Positions 33,089 to 44,055 of a stretch of 64,000 nt of DNA are shown here, in pieces (position 1 is the stretch's first letter; every line of letters begins with the position of its first letter). Under the pieces are notes generated by a model that made no database searches, had not been told where the DNA came from, and was given only the letters and a program-made list of their open reading frames with translations. This stretch comes from an uncultured Bacilli bacterium. Its GTDB lineage: Bacteria; Bacillota_I; Bacilli_A; RF39; UBA660. Made by a program: the position numbers and the translations under genes. The stretch is from NCBI GenBank assembly GCA_944332475.1, contig CALVKA010000003.1, forward strand, positions 62,001-126,000, given 5' to 3'.

Positions 33089-34050
33089 TCTAATTCTGTT
33101 TTTAGTTTGTTTTCTTGATCTTCTAAAATTGTAATATCTTCTTCTTTTAATCTAGTTAGGGATAGATGAGATAATTTATTTTCTTTAATAATCTTTAATC
33201 TTTTTTTCTCAATTCCCAAACATAAATAATTATAGGTATCTTTTGCTTTTTCTACTCTAATTTTGAAGAAACGTTTTTCTTCTTGGTTTTTAATAGCATC
33301 TAATACTTGATAAGTATAATTACTATATACTAAGTCTTTGTCATCACAGAAAATATTCAATAATTTTTGATTGTTGCTGTATTCAATTACTAATAAATGA
33401 TTATCGATAATGGCATAATATTTTCCATTTACTTGTTCTAAGAAGGAAATGTTTCCTTGTTTAAAATCCTTCTCATTTTGTAAGGATGGAAAGTATTTCG
33501 TTAAGTCAGCTTTCCATAGATTACAATTAATCGATGCTTGATACTCAATCTCTTCATTGGTGTTCATAATGACAGATAATATTTCTGTCGCTAGTTCACT
33601 CATAATATTTGGTGCATGTTCGAATAACATGACTATTGTTTCAAATAAGAATTTCCATTCTTTTGGAAGATATCTTGTCATGTAGAAATCATAGATATGA
33701 CCAGAATCATAGACATTCATCGTAATTTCAAAGCTATTCATGTTTTTATTTCGTCTATCTCTTTTTTCTACCTTTTCATATTTTGGTAATTCTTTTGTTA
33801 TTTGGTTTACTAGGTAATTCACACTTTTTACTCCTATAAACTGATAACAAAAATATTCTTCTATTTTATTGTCTTCTACCGCATCTATTGGGATATATAA
33901 TACCTTAAATTTATCTATTATGCGATTATAAAGCAAGCATAAATAAAAATTGGAATTATTATAATTTGTTATTTGTAATTCTACAAAAGGATACTCTTTT
34001 TTCCTTTTTAATATTTTATGAATTAAGTTTAATTTTTTATTTAGTTGCAT
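33070..34050 (-). CDS. Cytosolic protein of unknown function
   Basis: 326 residues, no signal peptide or membrane helix. Alternating strands with many aromatic residues (YNNSNFYLCLLYNRI, YVFEITMNVYDSGHIYDFYMT-like region) and a helical, charged C-terminus (about 295-325). Not recognised. AAGGA lies 7 bases before the second ATG at 34050, which is preferred to the first ATG at 34056. It stands alone upstream of htpG, and its terminator isolates it from htpG transcription. Confidence 0.6.
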   Translation of the reverse strand: MQLNKKLNLIHKILKRKKEYPFVELQITNYNNSNFYLCLLYNRIIDKFKVLYIPIDAVEDNKIEEYFCYQFIGVKSVNYLVNQITKELPKYEKVEKRDRRNKNMNSFEITMNVYDSGHIYDFYMTRYLPKEWKFLFETIVMLFEHAPNIMSELATEILSVIMNTNEEIEYQASINCNLWKADLTKYFPSLQNEKDFKQGNISFLEQVNGKYYAIIDNHLLVIEYSNNQKLLNIFCDDKDLVYSNYTYQVLDAIKNQEEKRFFKIRVEKAKDTYNYLCLGIEKKRLKIIKENKLSHLSLTRLKEEDITILEDQENKLKTELEEVMNA

Positions 34051-34156
34051 ACCCATTTCCTTTTCTCTACTACTTCCATTTTATTATAGCATGCTTTAAC
34101 AAATTTTCCTAATTTTTTTCAATTGTTATCTTTTTTTTGTTAATTACTGAGTTACA

Positions 34157-35509
34157 TTATTCTAAACTTTCTACCCAGGAGATTATTTTTTGCCATGTAG
34201 ATGGGCCTACCACTCCGTTTTCTGGTAGGCTGTAGCGTCTTTGGATAGATTTAATGGATTCTTCTGTTAATTCGTCGAATGTTCCATTTACTTTTACTCC
34301 AGGAATTTGATGAGTTTTTTCACAAATAATATATAAAAAGTTTTGTAAGTTTTCGATATCATCTCCACTCATACCTTTGGAAAGAAAAATGCCAGGATAG
34401 AGTTTGTCTTCATAATATAGATATTCTTCTGGTATTGTTTCTCTTGTTTGATTATAGGCTGTTACTAAAGCGTTCCAAGTATTTTTGTCTACTACTCCGG
34501 TTGCTTCTATATCATAATCTGTTTGAAAAGCCACTACCATTTCTTTTGTATCTTCTGTAAAGTCTTCGCCTGCTAAATTTAGCATTGGTATATCAGAGTC
34601 AAAATAGGATAAAAAGTTCAATAAATAGTTTAAGGCTCTAATATAGGGACCGCTTTCTCCTTCTTGTAACGTATCTCCATATGGAAACTCTACTTCTTCT
34701 ACACTGATACCTTCACCAGCTAAGTCGGCAACTTTTTTTACGGCATTATATAAATATTTTACTTCATACCAAGTGGGCTTATCAACTTCTCCTGTTACTG
34801 GTAAGTCAAAAATTTCCTGGAAAGCTTTAACGCTTTCTTCCATATCTGTTGTAAAGAAGATGGTTTCTTCTTCTATTTTAGGAATGGCCGGATAATTATT
34901 ACTAATTCTATTTAATTGTACTTTTAATTGTCTTACATAGTTTCCTGCAGATCCTAGACGAAATGGAAAGCCTGGATAAGATGGAATATTAGGGGCAACA
35001 GGGGCGTTGTAAACAATATCAATATTATCTCCATAATATTCTTTTAATATTTCAATTGGTGCTAAACCAGCTTGAGCAAGTTCTACACTTCCCCATTGTG
35101 AAAGTCCATCACACTTTGTATTGATTCCATCACAGTAAGTGGCAAATAGCGGTTGAATTTGAGAGCCTTTGATGATGTAGTTGTTGAATATATCGTCTAC
35201 AATTTCTGAAATATTTTCAAAAAATTGAGAGTCTTCTTTAAACGTTTGGTCATAGGATGGACTACTTGTGATATCAAAATTATATCCTTGTGCTGGGTAC
35301 CATTCATTATAAATTCTATTTAGAGCAAATGATATCTGAGCTAGAATATTTGCTTTAATGGCATCTGTTGGCCATGATGGATAAATTTCATTTGAGGCAA
35401 CATTTTTAATATATTCTGGAAAAGAAACGGTTATGTTTTTAGCAGCCGCATTAGGTGCCCCTAAATGAACAACGATTTCTGTTGGAACAACTGGAGTTCT
35501 AACTGCCAT
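34157..35509 (-). CDS. SleC-like protein: SpoIID-type N-terminal domain with three peptidoglycan-binding domains
   Basis: 450 residues. The N-terminal part (1-170) has VSFPEYIKNVASNEIYPSWP, a DAIKANILAQISFALNRIY block and CDGLSQWGSVELAQAGL. This is the SpoIID-related module found in clostridial SleC-type cortex proteins. Then come three PG_binding_1 repeats (about 185-255, 270-350, 370-445), each ending in the GxxDxxTW pattern (GEVDKPTW, GVVDKNTW, GVVGPSTW). Likely role: binding or cutting cortex peptidoglycan during spore formation or germination. It overlaps the upstream gene, which encodes what is usually the N-terminal domain of the same protein. The first in-frame codon is TTG at 35518, but ATG at 35509 fits better. 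Confidence 0.75.
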   Translation of the reverse strand: MAVRTPVVPTEIVVHLGAPNAAAKNITVSFPEYIKNVASNEIYPSWPTDAIKANILAQISFALNRIYNEWYPAQGYNFDITSSPSYDQTFKEDSQFFENISEIVDDIFNNYIIKGSQIQPLFATYCDGINTKCDGLSQWGSVELAQAGLAPIEILKEYYGDNIDIVYNAPVAPNIPSYPGFPFRLGSAGNYVRQLKVQLNRISNNYPAIPKIEEETIFFTTDMEESVKAFQEIFDLPVTGEVDKPTWYEVKYLYNAVKKVADLAGEGISVEEVEFPYGDTLQEGESGPYIRALNYLLNFLSYFDSDIPMLNLAGEDFTEDTKEMVVAFQTDYDIEATGVVDKNTWNALVTAYNQTRETIPEEYLYYEDKLYPGIFLSKGMSGDDIENLQNFLYIICEKTHQIPGVKVNGTFDELTEESIKSIQRRYSLPENGVVGPSTWQKIISWVESLE

Positions 35510-35921
35510 TTTGATCAATTCCTTCCATATTAATTTCTGGAATCATTTTTATATATTGAATGACGCCAGTGTTTCCAAAGATTGCAACATCATATTTTTT
35601 AATTCTTTCATATCCTTCATGAATCGCTGTCACGTCATACATCGCATATTGGGCATCGTCTCCTGGTTTAAAGTTTTTATTTTCTGCAGGAGATGGCAAT
35701 TCAATATTACTAATCATACCACTAGAATCTGTTAGGCCACTAAAAAACAATACTTTTTGTCCATCGATATCCTTAGTAACTAAAATACGAGTATCAGGAA
35801 TGGGAATCGCTCGATAAGCAGTAAATACCTCTACTTTTAATCTACCTGTCGATGGATTTTCTTGGATAAAATTTTCATAACTCTCTGTTTGTTTAAAATC
35901 TTCTAGATTTACAAAATTCAT
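35499..35921 (-). CDS. Carboxypeptidase-regulatory-like beta domain protein, SleC N-terminal-like
   Basis: 140 residues. The beta-sandwich pattern is LKVEVFTAYRAIPIPDTRIL, a SGLTDSSGMISNIELPSPA block and DVTAIHEGYERIKKYDVAIF. In clostridial cortex-lytic proteins of SleC type such a domain precedes the SpoIID-like region in one chain. Here it is a separate gene overlapping the next by about 11 bases. No signal peptide, like mother-cell-made spore proteins. It directly abuts the LysM gene upstream, forming a three-gene operon. Confidence 0.65.
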   Translation of the reverse strand: MNFVNLEDFKQTESYENFIQENPSTGRLKVEVFTAYRAIPIPDTRILVTKDIDGQKVLFFSGLTDSSGMISNIELPSPAENKNFKPGDDAQYAMYDVTAIHEGYERIKKYDVAIFGNTGVIQYIKMIPEINMEGIDQNGS

Positions 35922-36749
35922 CTATATTTCCCTCACTTTCAGTACTTGACCAATTTGTAAATTGGTAGATGTTAAATTGTTTAAATCCATTAAGTTAATT
36001 ACTGTTGTATTATATCGTCTAGCAATATCATATAGATTGTCCCCTTTTTTTACTGTATAAGTTTCATATTGGGGCTCTATATATCCTTCTCCATAACATT
36101 CTTTCACTGTTTGGGACGGTGTCTCTTCTTCGGTTGGTATTTTTAGGATTTGTCCTACGGATAGAATTGTTGTTTGCAGATTATTGGCATTCATAATATC
36201 GTCTACTGTTGTATTAAATAGTTGAGCAATGCTATATAGACTGTCTCCTGCTTTTACTTCATATTCTTTATAATTGGTCTGTATATTTTGCGTTGGTATT
36301 TTTAATGTTTGCCCTATGGATAATAAATTACTGGTCAAGTTATTAGCTTGTTTGATGGTTTCTACTGTTACGCCATATTTTAGGGCAATTTGATACAGGT
36401 TATCTCCATTTTTCACTGTATAAATGGTATAGTTGTCCGTTTGATTACCACTTCCTTCTACTGGAACTTGTAGTTGTTGTCCAACGGATAGAATTGTCGT
36501 AGAAAGATTGTTTAGCTCTATCAGTTCATTTATCGTAGTATTATATTGTATTGCGATTTTGTAAAGAGTATCTCCACTTTTTACTGTATAGGTTGTTGTT
36601 GATTGGGTTGTCGGAATTTGTAATGTTTGTCCAACATTGATGGTGTTGCTTGTCAAAGAGTTTACTCTTTTTATTGTTTCAACAGGAATACCAAATTGTT
36701 TACTGATACCATATAAGGTATCTCCTTTTTGCACAGTATAATTTCTCAT
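35922..36749 (-). CDS. Protein of five LysM domains
   Basis: 275 residues made almost entirely of five LysM units, each starting Y(T/E)VxxGD(T/N/S)LY.I and ending (V/I)GQxL(K/Q)(I/V)P, starting near residues 4, 53, 107, 164 and 232. There is a short linker with a Cys before the fifth. LysM binds N-acetylglucosamine glycan. No catalytic domain and no signal peptide are present, as in SafA-like spore proteins that bind the cortex surface. First gene of an operon with two SleC-like genes, behind a sigma-E-like promoter. Likely an assembly factor of the spore envelope. Confidence 0.85.
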   Translation of the reverse strand: MRNYTVQKGDTLYGISKQFGIPVETIKRVNSLTSNTINVGQTLQIPTTQSTTTYTVKSGDTLYKIAIQYNTTINELIELNNLSTTILSVGQQLQVPVEGSGNQTDNYTIYTVKNGDNLYQIALKYGVTVETIKQANNLTSNLLSIGQTLKIPTQNIQTNYKEYEVKAGDSLYSIAQLFNTTVDDIMNANNLQTTILSVGQILKIPTEEETPSQTVKECYGEGYIEPQYETYTVKKGDNLYDIARRYNTTVINLMDLNNLTSTNLQIGQVLKVREI

Positions 36750-36763
36750 GCTTCACCTCAGTT

Positions 36764-36791
36764 TATTATATGTCTTTAGGTAAATTGTTAT
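36764..36791 (-). promoter_or_regulatory. Sigma-E-like sporulation promoter of the LysM-SleC operon
   Basis: Minus strand ATA (36789-36791), 16-bp spacer, CATATAATA (36764-36772), which fits the mother-cell sigma-E form ATA-N16-CATAnnnT. There is no acceptable sigma-A -35 for the overlapping TATAAT. Confidence 0.55.
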
Positions 36792-36811
36792 CTCTTTTTT
36801 GGGGAAATAAT

Positions 36812-36820
36812 CATATCTTA
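36812..36820 (+). promoter_or_regulatory. Possible sigma-K/E -10 element of the collagen-like gene
   Basis: CATATCTTA matches CATAnnnTA, the -10 of sigma-K and sigma-E promoters, 20 bases before the ATG. No convincing -35 was found, so this is tentative. Confidence 0.35.
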
Positions 36821-36840
36821 TTAATGAAAGGAGGAAACAT

Positions 36841-39036
<2,196 letters not shown>

Positions 39037-39149
39037 AATTTTACATCCTCCTACTATTGTTTTTATCATAACATAGTTTTTTCTTCTTGACTTAGTTTTT
39101 TTGCATTTTTTTAACTTGTTTACATATGATACAGAGAAAGGGTGAAGAA

Positions 39150-40223
39150 ATGAAAGTATGTGTTTATGCTATTAGTAAAAATGAAGAAAAGTTTGTCCAC
39201 AGATGGGTAGAATCTATGAAGGAAGCGGATGAAATCTATGTTTTGGATACAGGGTCTACTGATTCTACTGTGGCTTTATTAGAGGAAGCCGGGGTTCATG
39301 TTACTGTAGAAGAATTTAATCCTTGGCGTTTTGATGTTGCAAGAAATCGTTCGCTAGAACTAGTTCCTGATGATTGTGATATTTGTGTTTGTACAGATTT
39401 GGACGAAGTGTTTGAGGCTGGTTGGAGAGAAAAAATTGAAGCTGCCTGGAATGAGAATACGACGCGATGTCAATATAGCTATCATTGGAGTTTAGATGAA
39501 GATGATAAACCAATTGTTAGTTTCTTTTTGAATCAAATTCATAAAAAAGACGGATATCAATGGACACATCCTGTTCATGAAGTATTATCTTATTCTCTAG
39601 GAGATGAAGTAGTTGTTAGTTGTCCGGATGTCATCTTAAAGCATTATCCAGATAGCAAGAAGTCCAGAAGCAGTTATTTACCATTATTGGAGTTATCTGT
39701 TGAAGAAGATCCAGATGATGATCGTAATATGCATTATTTAGGACGAGAATATATGTATTATGAAAAATGGGAACAGGCTATTGCTACTCTTAAAAAACAT
39801 TTAACATTACCAAGAGCAGTTTGGAAAGATGAGCGAGCAGCTTCTATGAGGTTTATTGGTCGTTGCTACAAAAATTTAAAGCAATATGATGAAGCAAGAT
39901 GTTGGTATGATTTGGCTATCAAAGAAGCTCCTCACCTACGTGATGCTTTTGTAGAAAAAGCTTTGATGGAATATGAATTGGATAACTATCGTGAGGTTGA
40001 AGATTTATGTTTTCGGGCATTAGAAATTAAAAATCATGAGAAAACCTATATTAATGAACCATTTAGTTGGGATCAAACTATTTATGATTTACTGTCTATC
40101 AGTGCTTATTATTTGGAAAGATATTCACAAGCAGTCTATTTTGTCGATATTGCATTAAGCTACCTTCCAAATGATGAGAGATTATTAAATAATAGAAAAA
40201 TATTCAAAGAAAAAGAAAGCTAA
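39150..40223 (+). CDS. Family 2 glycosyltransferase with TPR repeats
   Basis: 357 residues. The GT2 N-terminus is VYAISKNEEKFVHRWVESM, then EIYVLDTGSTDSTV with the nucleotide-binding Asp, FDVARNRSLE and CTDLDEVF (a DxD-type motif). From about residue 205 TPR-like helices follow (NMHYLGREYMYYEKWEQAI; CYKNLKQYDEARCWYDLAI). It probably transfers a sugar to a protein or polysaccharide in the cytosol; the TPR part may hold the acceptor. GGTGAAG is 5 bases before the chosen ATG. TTGCAT-N18-TATGAT just upstream may be the promoter. Confidence 0.85.
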   Translation: MKVCVYAISKNEEKFVHRWVESMKEADEIYVLDTGSTDSTVALLEEAGVHVTVEEFNPWRFDVARNRSLELVPDDCDICVCTDLDEVFEAGWREKIEAAWNENTTRCQYSYHWSLDEDDKPIVSFFLNQIHKKDGYQWTHPVHEVLSYSLGDEVVVSCPDVILKHYPDSKKSRSSYLPLLELSVEEDPDDDRNMHYLGREYMYYEKWEQAIATLKKHLTLPRAVWKDERAASMRFIGRCYKNLKQYDEARCWYDLAIKEAPHLRDAFVEKALMEYELDNYREVEDLCFRALEIKNHEKTYINEPFSWDQTIYDLLSISAYYLERYSQAVYFVDIALSYLPNDERLLNNRKIFKEKES

Positions 40224-40238
40224 TATTAGCTTTCTTCT
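40211..40238. terminator. Bidirectional terminator between the GT2 and MscS genes
   Basis: AAGAAAGCTAA (40213-40223) pairs with TTAGCTTTCTT ending at 40236. It ends both converging genes. Confidence 0.85.
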
Positions 40239-41113
40239 GTTGTTCCAGTATATAAACCAAATTCCCCTTCCTTATATTTTTCTAATATTTTATTCCAGAT
40301 TACACTTTCTACATAACGTCCTTTTTTAGGATGCATTAAATAACGAATGGTTAATTCAATGTGATCTCCTACAATTTTGGTATAAATGGTTGGGTCATAT
40401 TTATTAAAATAAACTCTATTGGTCGTGTTAATATCATTAATTTGTGCTTTCATTTTCTTTGGGATGTTTTTGATAATTTCTATATTGTTTACTATTTTAT
40501 ATAATTCTTGTTTGTTTTTTACTAAATCCGAATCCATGGTTACTTTTACTGTTAATTCATCCCATACATATTTAAATCCTTTATTTAGATTTCTAACAGG
40601 TTCTGAGAATACTACTGAATTTGGGAATGTTACAATTACACCAGTTGACTGTCCATGATCATCCTTAGTAGATATTTCTAGTACTTCAAAGTTTAGAGAA
40701 GAAATATTCATGACATCTCCGCGAATACCTTTTACTTCGATTCTGTCTTCTACTTGGAATGGCTTTTTCATCTTAATATATATTCCACAGAAAAAATTTA
40801 AAATTAATTCTCGTAGGGCAATGGTCATAGCTGCTGATGTTACACTAATTAGTGTCATCAAACTTTGTATATATTCATTCCAAATGAATAATAGGAATAC
40901 TACTTCTAATACATTTAATATAATTTGAATGGTTTGATTAATTAAATATTCTTTTCTTCCTTCGATTTTCTTTTGAATGGTTTTTCTACCCATTTTCTTG
41001 GCAAAAGAGAATATCAAAATTACAATTGTTGTAGACAAAATTAATGAAATGTATGTTTCATTAATCGTTGTTAAATCGCTTAAATATTTGCAAAACCTAT
41101 CAAAAAACTCCAT
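40226..41113 (-). CDS. MscS-family mechanosensitive channel
   Basis: 295 residues. Three N-terminal helices (about 18-38, 58-78, 82-108). The third is ISVTSAAMTIALRELILNFFCG and lines the pore in the family. Then MKKPFQVEDRIEVKGIRGDVMNISSLNFEVLEI, the MscS beta domain, and VTFPNSVVFSEPVRNL. The channel opens on membrane tension to release solutes during osmotic downshock. A single gene. Confidence 0.92.
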   Translation of the reverse strand: MEFFDRFCKYLSDLTTINETYISLILSTTIVILIFSFAKKMGRKTIQKKIEGRKEYLINQTIQIILNVLEVVFLLFIWNEYIQSLMTLISVTSAAMTIALRELILNFFCGIYIKMKKPFQVEDRIEVKGIRGDVMNISSLNFEVLEISTKDDHGQSTGVIVTFPNSVVFSEPVRNLNKGFKYVWDELTVKVTMDSDLVKNKQELYKIVNNIEIIKNIPKKMKAQINDINTTNRVYFNKYDPTIYTKIVGDHIELTIRYLMHPKKGRYVESVIWNKILEKYKEGEFGLYTGTTEES

Positions 41114-41225
41114 GTTGCTCCTCCTCTTTGGCTTATAATTGTATCACTTTTCAGTATAATTTTGAAGTAATCTATCTAAATCTATGTTATACTAGACACA
41201 TTGTTGACACTTTGGAGGTGTTTTT

Positions 41226-41888
41226 ATGATTATTGGAATTATTGGAGCCTTTGATGAAGAGGTAGAAAAGTTTATTGAGATATTTCGATTAGAAAAACAA
41301 GAAAAAGATTTATGGGATATTTATACTGGAATTTATCAAGGAAAACAGTTGATTGTCTGTCGTTCTGGTATTGGAAAAGTCAATAGTGGCGCTATGACAC
41401 AATACATGATTGATCATTATCATGTGGATTTGATTATCAATTCTGGTTGTGCTGGTAGTTTACTTAGTAAAGTTAAAATTATGGATGTTATTTTGAGTAG
41501 TTATGTTACTTATCATGATTTTCAGCCTGCTCGTATTATGGAATATAGTGTTCCTGAACAAGGAATGGTATCTGCTTCTACGAAGTTAATTCATATTGCA
41601 GAAGATGCTTTGAAAAAGTTAGAGGTGAATAATTATTATATTGCTCCTATTGCTAGTGGAGATTGCTTTGTAACAGATGCTAATATGAGGGATAGAATTT
41701 ATCAAGCAACGGGTGCTTATGCAGTCGATATGGAAAGTGCTTCTATTGGTCATATTTGTAAATTGAATCATATTCCTTTTTTATCTTTGCGGACGATTTC
41801 TGATTTTTCTGATGGAAATGAGGATTTTGAAGTAATTGCTGCCTATAAATCTAGTCAACTAGTAAAAGAAATGATTGACTTACTATAA
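41226..41888 (+). CDS. mtnN: 5'-methylthioadenosine/S-adenosylhomocysteine nucleosidase
   Basis: 220 residues. MIIGIIGAFDEEVEKFIE opens it with the catalytic Glu region. NSGCAGSLLSKVKIMDVILS and VTYHDFQP follow, then AVDMESASIGHICK with substrate Glu, and LRTISDFSDG with the catalytic Asp. It hydrolyses MTA and SAH to adenine and a thioribose or ribosyl-homocysteine, recycling SAM by-products. GGAGGTG SD. A single gene. Confidence 0.95.
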   Translation: MIIGIIGAFDEEVEKFIEIFRLEKQEKDLWDIYTGIYQGKQLIVCRSGIGKVNSGAMTQYMIDHYHVDLIINSGCAGSLLSKVKIMDVILSSYVTYHDFQPARIMEYSVPEQGMVSASTKLIHIAEDALKKLEVNNYYIAPIASGDCFVTDANMRDRIYQATGAYAVDMESASIGHICKLNHIPFLSLRTISDFSDGNEDFEVIAAYKSSQLVKEMIDLL

Positions 41889-41927
41889 AAAAGATAGCTA
41901 CTCTTTTTCGTTAGCTATCTTTTTTAG
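41886..41927. terminator. Bidirectional terminator after mtnN
   Basis: AAAAAGATAGCTA (41888-41900) pairs with TAGCTATCTTTTT (41912-41924). It ends mtnN and overlaps the end of the convergent small gene. Confidence 0.85.
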
Positions 41928-42143
41928 TCCATTAAATAAAAATTCTTTGGCTTTTTCATCGGGTTCTTCTTGTATTTGTTTGGCTAAAGATTTTAATTTT
42001 GCTTTTTTCTTTGTGTCTATATCTAAGTAGTCTAGTTTGTCTAGGAATTCTTCAATCATTTCATTAATTGTCATTTCTTCTTCATCTTCTTTTTCTAACA
42101 TGTCTTTTAGAATTCCAGTTTTTTCTAATTCTTCTTCTGACAT
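41898..42143 (-). CDS. Small acidic helical protein, function unknown
   Basis: 81 residues, about one third Asp/Glu, helical with no membrane segment. Not recognised. AGGAG lies before ATG. It sits between mtnN and the S66 peptidase gene and could share the latter's transcript (32 bases apart). Confidence 0.6.
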   Translation of the reverse strand: MSEEELEKTGILKDMLEKEDEEEMTINEMIEEFLDKLDYLDIDTKKKAKLKSLAKQIQEEPDEKAKEFLFNGLKKIANEKE

Positions 42144-42175
42144 AAACTACTCCTCTTTTCTTTTTTCTTATTATA

Positions 42176-43159
42176 TCACAAAACTTGCTCTATTGCACCT
42201 TTACCATTGTTGCATGTGATATGTGCTTTACTTCCATTGATAATCGTCATTTTTGGAGGGACATGTCCAATATCTGCATTAAATATGATAGGAAGTTCTG
42301 GGAATATTCTTTTTAGAGCTTCTTGATAAGAAAAATCTTCATAAAAGCACTGTGGAAAACAGACTCTTCCTACAATCATTCCTTTAATATGCTTGAACCA
42401 GCCAGCTTCTTTCATTTGAAATAATGTAAGATAAAATTCTTCTGCACTTTTTGAAAATACATCAAAGTACCAAATAATTCCGTCTTCTTGATATCTTTTT
42501 ATAAAGTCTTTTGTAAAATCATATGGTGTTCCTATTAAATCTTTTAAGCAGTCGATGCATCCTCCTATCATTCGTCCTTTGATATCTACTTCTCCATTGA
42601 TTGTTTCCCAGTAATCTTTTTCTGTTAAATTATAACCATCATAGTTTTCTATTCTTTCTTTTTGATAATATGGAAAACTATACTGAGTAATTAAATTTCC
42701 TTTTATCATTTCTATATTATTTTGGAGAGATTCATGTAATTTTGATTGATCAAAGCTTCCTGCATTACATCCATATATCGTTGCGATATCTAGTTTTGTA
42801 GTTACTGTATATAGAATGGAAGTTGGATCAGAATATCCCATAATCCATTTGGGGTGTTGTTTGATGTGATCCCAGTTTATATATGGTAACATTTCTAATA
42901 AAAAGTCTCCACCACTTGCACATATAATCATAGAAATGTTATCGTTCATTATTAATTCATCTAGTTCTTTGGCTCTTTGCTTGGCAGGGGCAGATACGAT
43001 TCCTTTTTTTCTTACACTTTCTGTCTCTACAATTTGAAAGTGTTCTTTCTTTAATGTGTTAATCGATTTTTCAAAAGAGTCTAAATCATCTCCTACTCCA
43101 GCTGATGGTGCGGTAATACCAATGGTTTGCCCTTGCTTTATAAATTTAGGATACTGCAT
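42176..43159 (-). CDS. S66-family LD-carboxypeptidase / MccF-like peptidase
   Basis: 327 residues. ITAPSAGVGDDLDSFEKSI at the N-terminus, ICASGGDFLLEMLPYINWD, the nucleophile Ser in MGYSDPTSIL, GRMIGGCIDCLKDLIGTPYD and the late His in NADIGHVPPKMTI. These fit LD-carboxypeptidases that trim the terminal D-Ala of murein tetrapeptides, or MccF enzymes that cleave microcin C-like inhibitors. It starts inside the end of the upstream membrane-protein gene (14-base overlap). Confidence 0.88.
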   Translation of the reverse strand: MQYPKFIKQGQTIGITAPSAGVGDDLDSFEKSINTLKKEHFQIVETESVRKKGIVSAPAKQRAKELDELIMNDNISMIICASGGDFLLEMLPYINWDHIKQHPKWIMGYSDPTSILYTVTTKLDIATIYGCNAGSFDQSKLHESLQNNIEMIKGNLITQYSFPYYQKERIENYDGYNLTEKDYWETINGEVDIKGRMIGGCIDCLKDLIGTPYDFTKDFIKRYQEDGIIWYFDVFSKSAEEFYLTLFQMKEAGWFKHIKGMIVGRVCFPQCFYEDFSYQEALKRIFPELPIIFNADIGHVPPKMTIINGSKAHITCNNGKGAIEQVL

Positions 43160-43979
43160 TTTTTCTTTGTCCTTTACTGTCTAAGATGCTATTTATCACA
43201 ATTAAGATAATACTTACAACTAGCATAATACCTGCTGTTATTAACATTGGAAGTGCAGAAACTGTCATCGTAGTATTCATAGATTCAATTACTAGATTGA
43301 ATAATAAAGAGATACTTGCTCCAATTAAAGCAATGAATAAAGCGGAGATAATTCCTGCTATTCCTACATTTACAATCCATTTGTAATAAGGTTTCTTTAA
43401 TAGAGCAATCATGATGATTGCTACTACAGAAATAATGACTGCAATCATAATAAATTCACTTGATGTGATTGTATTGTAACCATCTATCATTGTTTGAGCC
43501 TCCGCAGGCATTTCATCTTTTGCTTCTTTAATAATTTGTTGATAGGCATTATCCACTTCTTCTGTTTCAAAAGCTTCGTCTAATGCCTGATCTAATTGCT
43601 CATCTGTAATTTCTTCACCTAATGCTTCTTCTATCATATCTTTGTTACCATGAAGAATGTTTCTTATATCTTCTTCTAAATCTACATCATCTACATTTTC
43701 TTTTGATAAGTCTTGTAGTAGACGACTACTATATTTTTCTACAAAAGCATTAATTTCTTCATTGTTTTCAATATTTTCTTCAATGGTTTGATATTCCTCT
43801 TCTGATAAATCTGGCAAGTCACTTGTAATTACCTCTGTCATTTGACTCGTGATTGCTTCTTTAAAATAGTCTCCTATTAAATCTTCATTTACTGTTCTTT
43901 CTGCATAGATTACTGTTGGTATTAAGGTAAATGTAAATACTAATATTGTTGTTAAAAGTCCTCTAATAAATGTTTTCAT
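43146..43979 (-). CDS. Membrane protein with acidic extracytoplasmic domain, function unknown
   Basis: 277 residues. Signal peptide or helix at 7-26, an acidic helical domain (about 27-175, rich in E/D), then three helices (about 178-198, 203-230, 237-265). Not recognised. Coupled by overlap to an S66 peptidase gene. The outer domain may sense or bind wall material, but this is a guess. Confidence 0.6.
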   Translation of the reverse strand: MKTFIRGLLTTILVFTFTLIPTVIYAERTVNEDLIGDYFKEAITSQMTEVITSDLPDLSEEEYQTIEENIENNEEINAFVEKYSSRLLQDLSKENVDDVDLEEDIRNILHGNKDMIEEALGEEITDEQLDQALDEAFETEEVDNAYQQIIKEAKDEMPAEAQTMIDGYNTITSSEFIMIAVIISVVAIIMIALLKKPYYKWIVNVGIAGIISALFIALIGASISLLFNLVIESMNTTMTVSALPMLITAGIMLVVSIILIVINSILDSKGQRKNAVS

Positions 43980-44009
43980 AACTCCTCCTTTGTTTGTTTT
44001 ATTATACCA

Positions 44010-44045
44010 TGAAAAAAAGCAATTCCGTGATAAGAATTACTTTTG
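44010..44045 (-). terminator. Terminator of folD
   Basis: AGTAATTC pairs with GAATTGCT with one G-U (44019-44041), then seven T on the minus strand. Confidence 0.8.
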
Positions 44046-44055
44046 TTTATTTATT

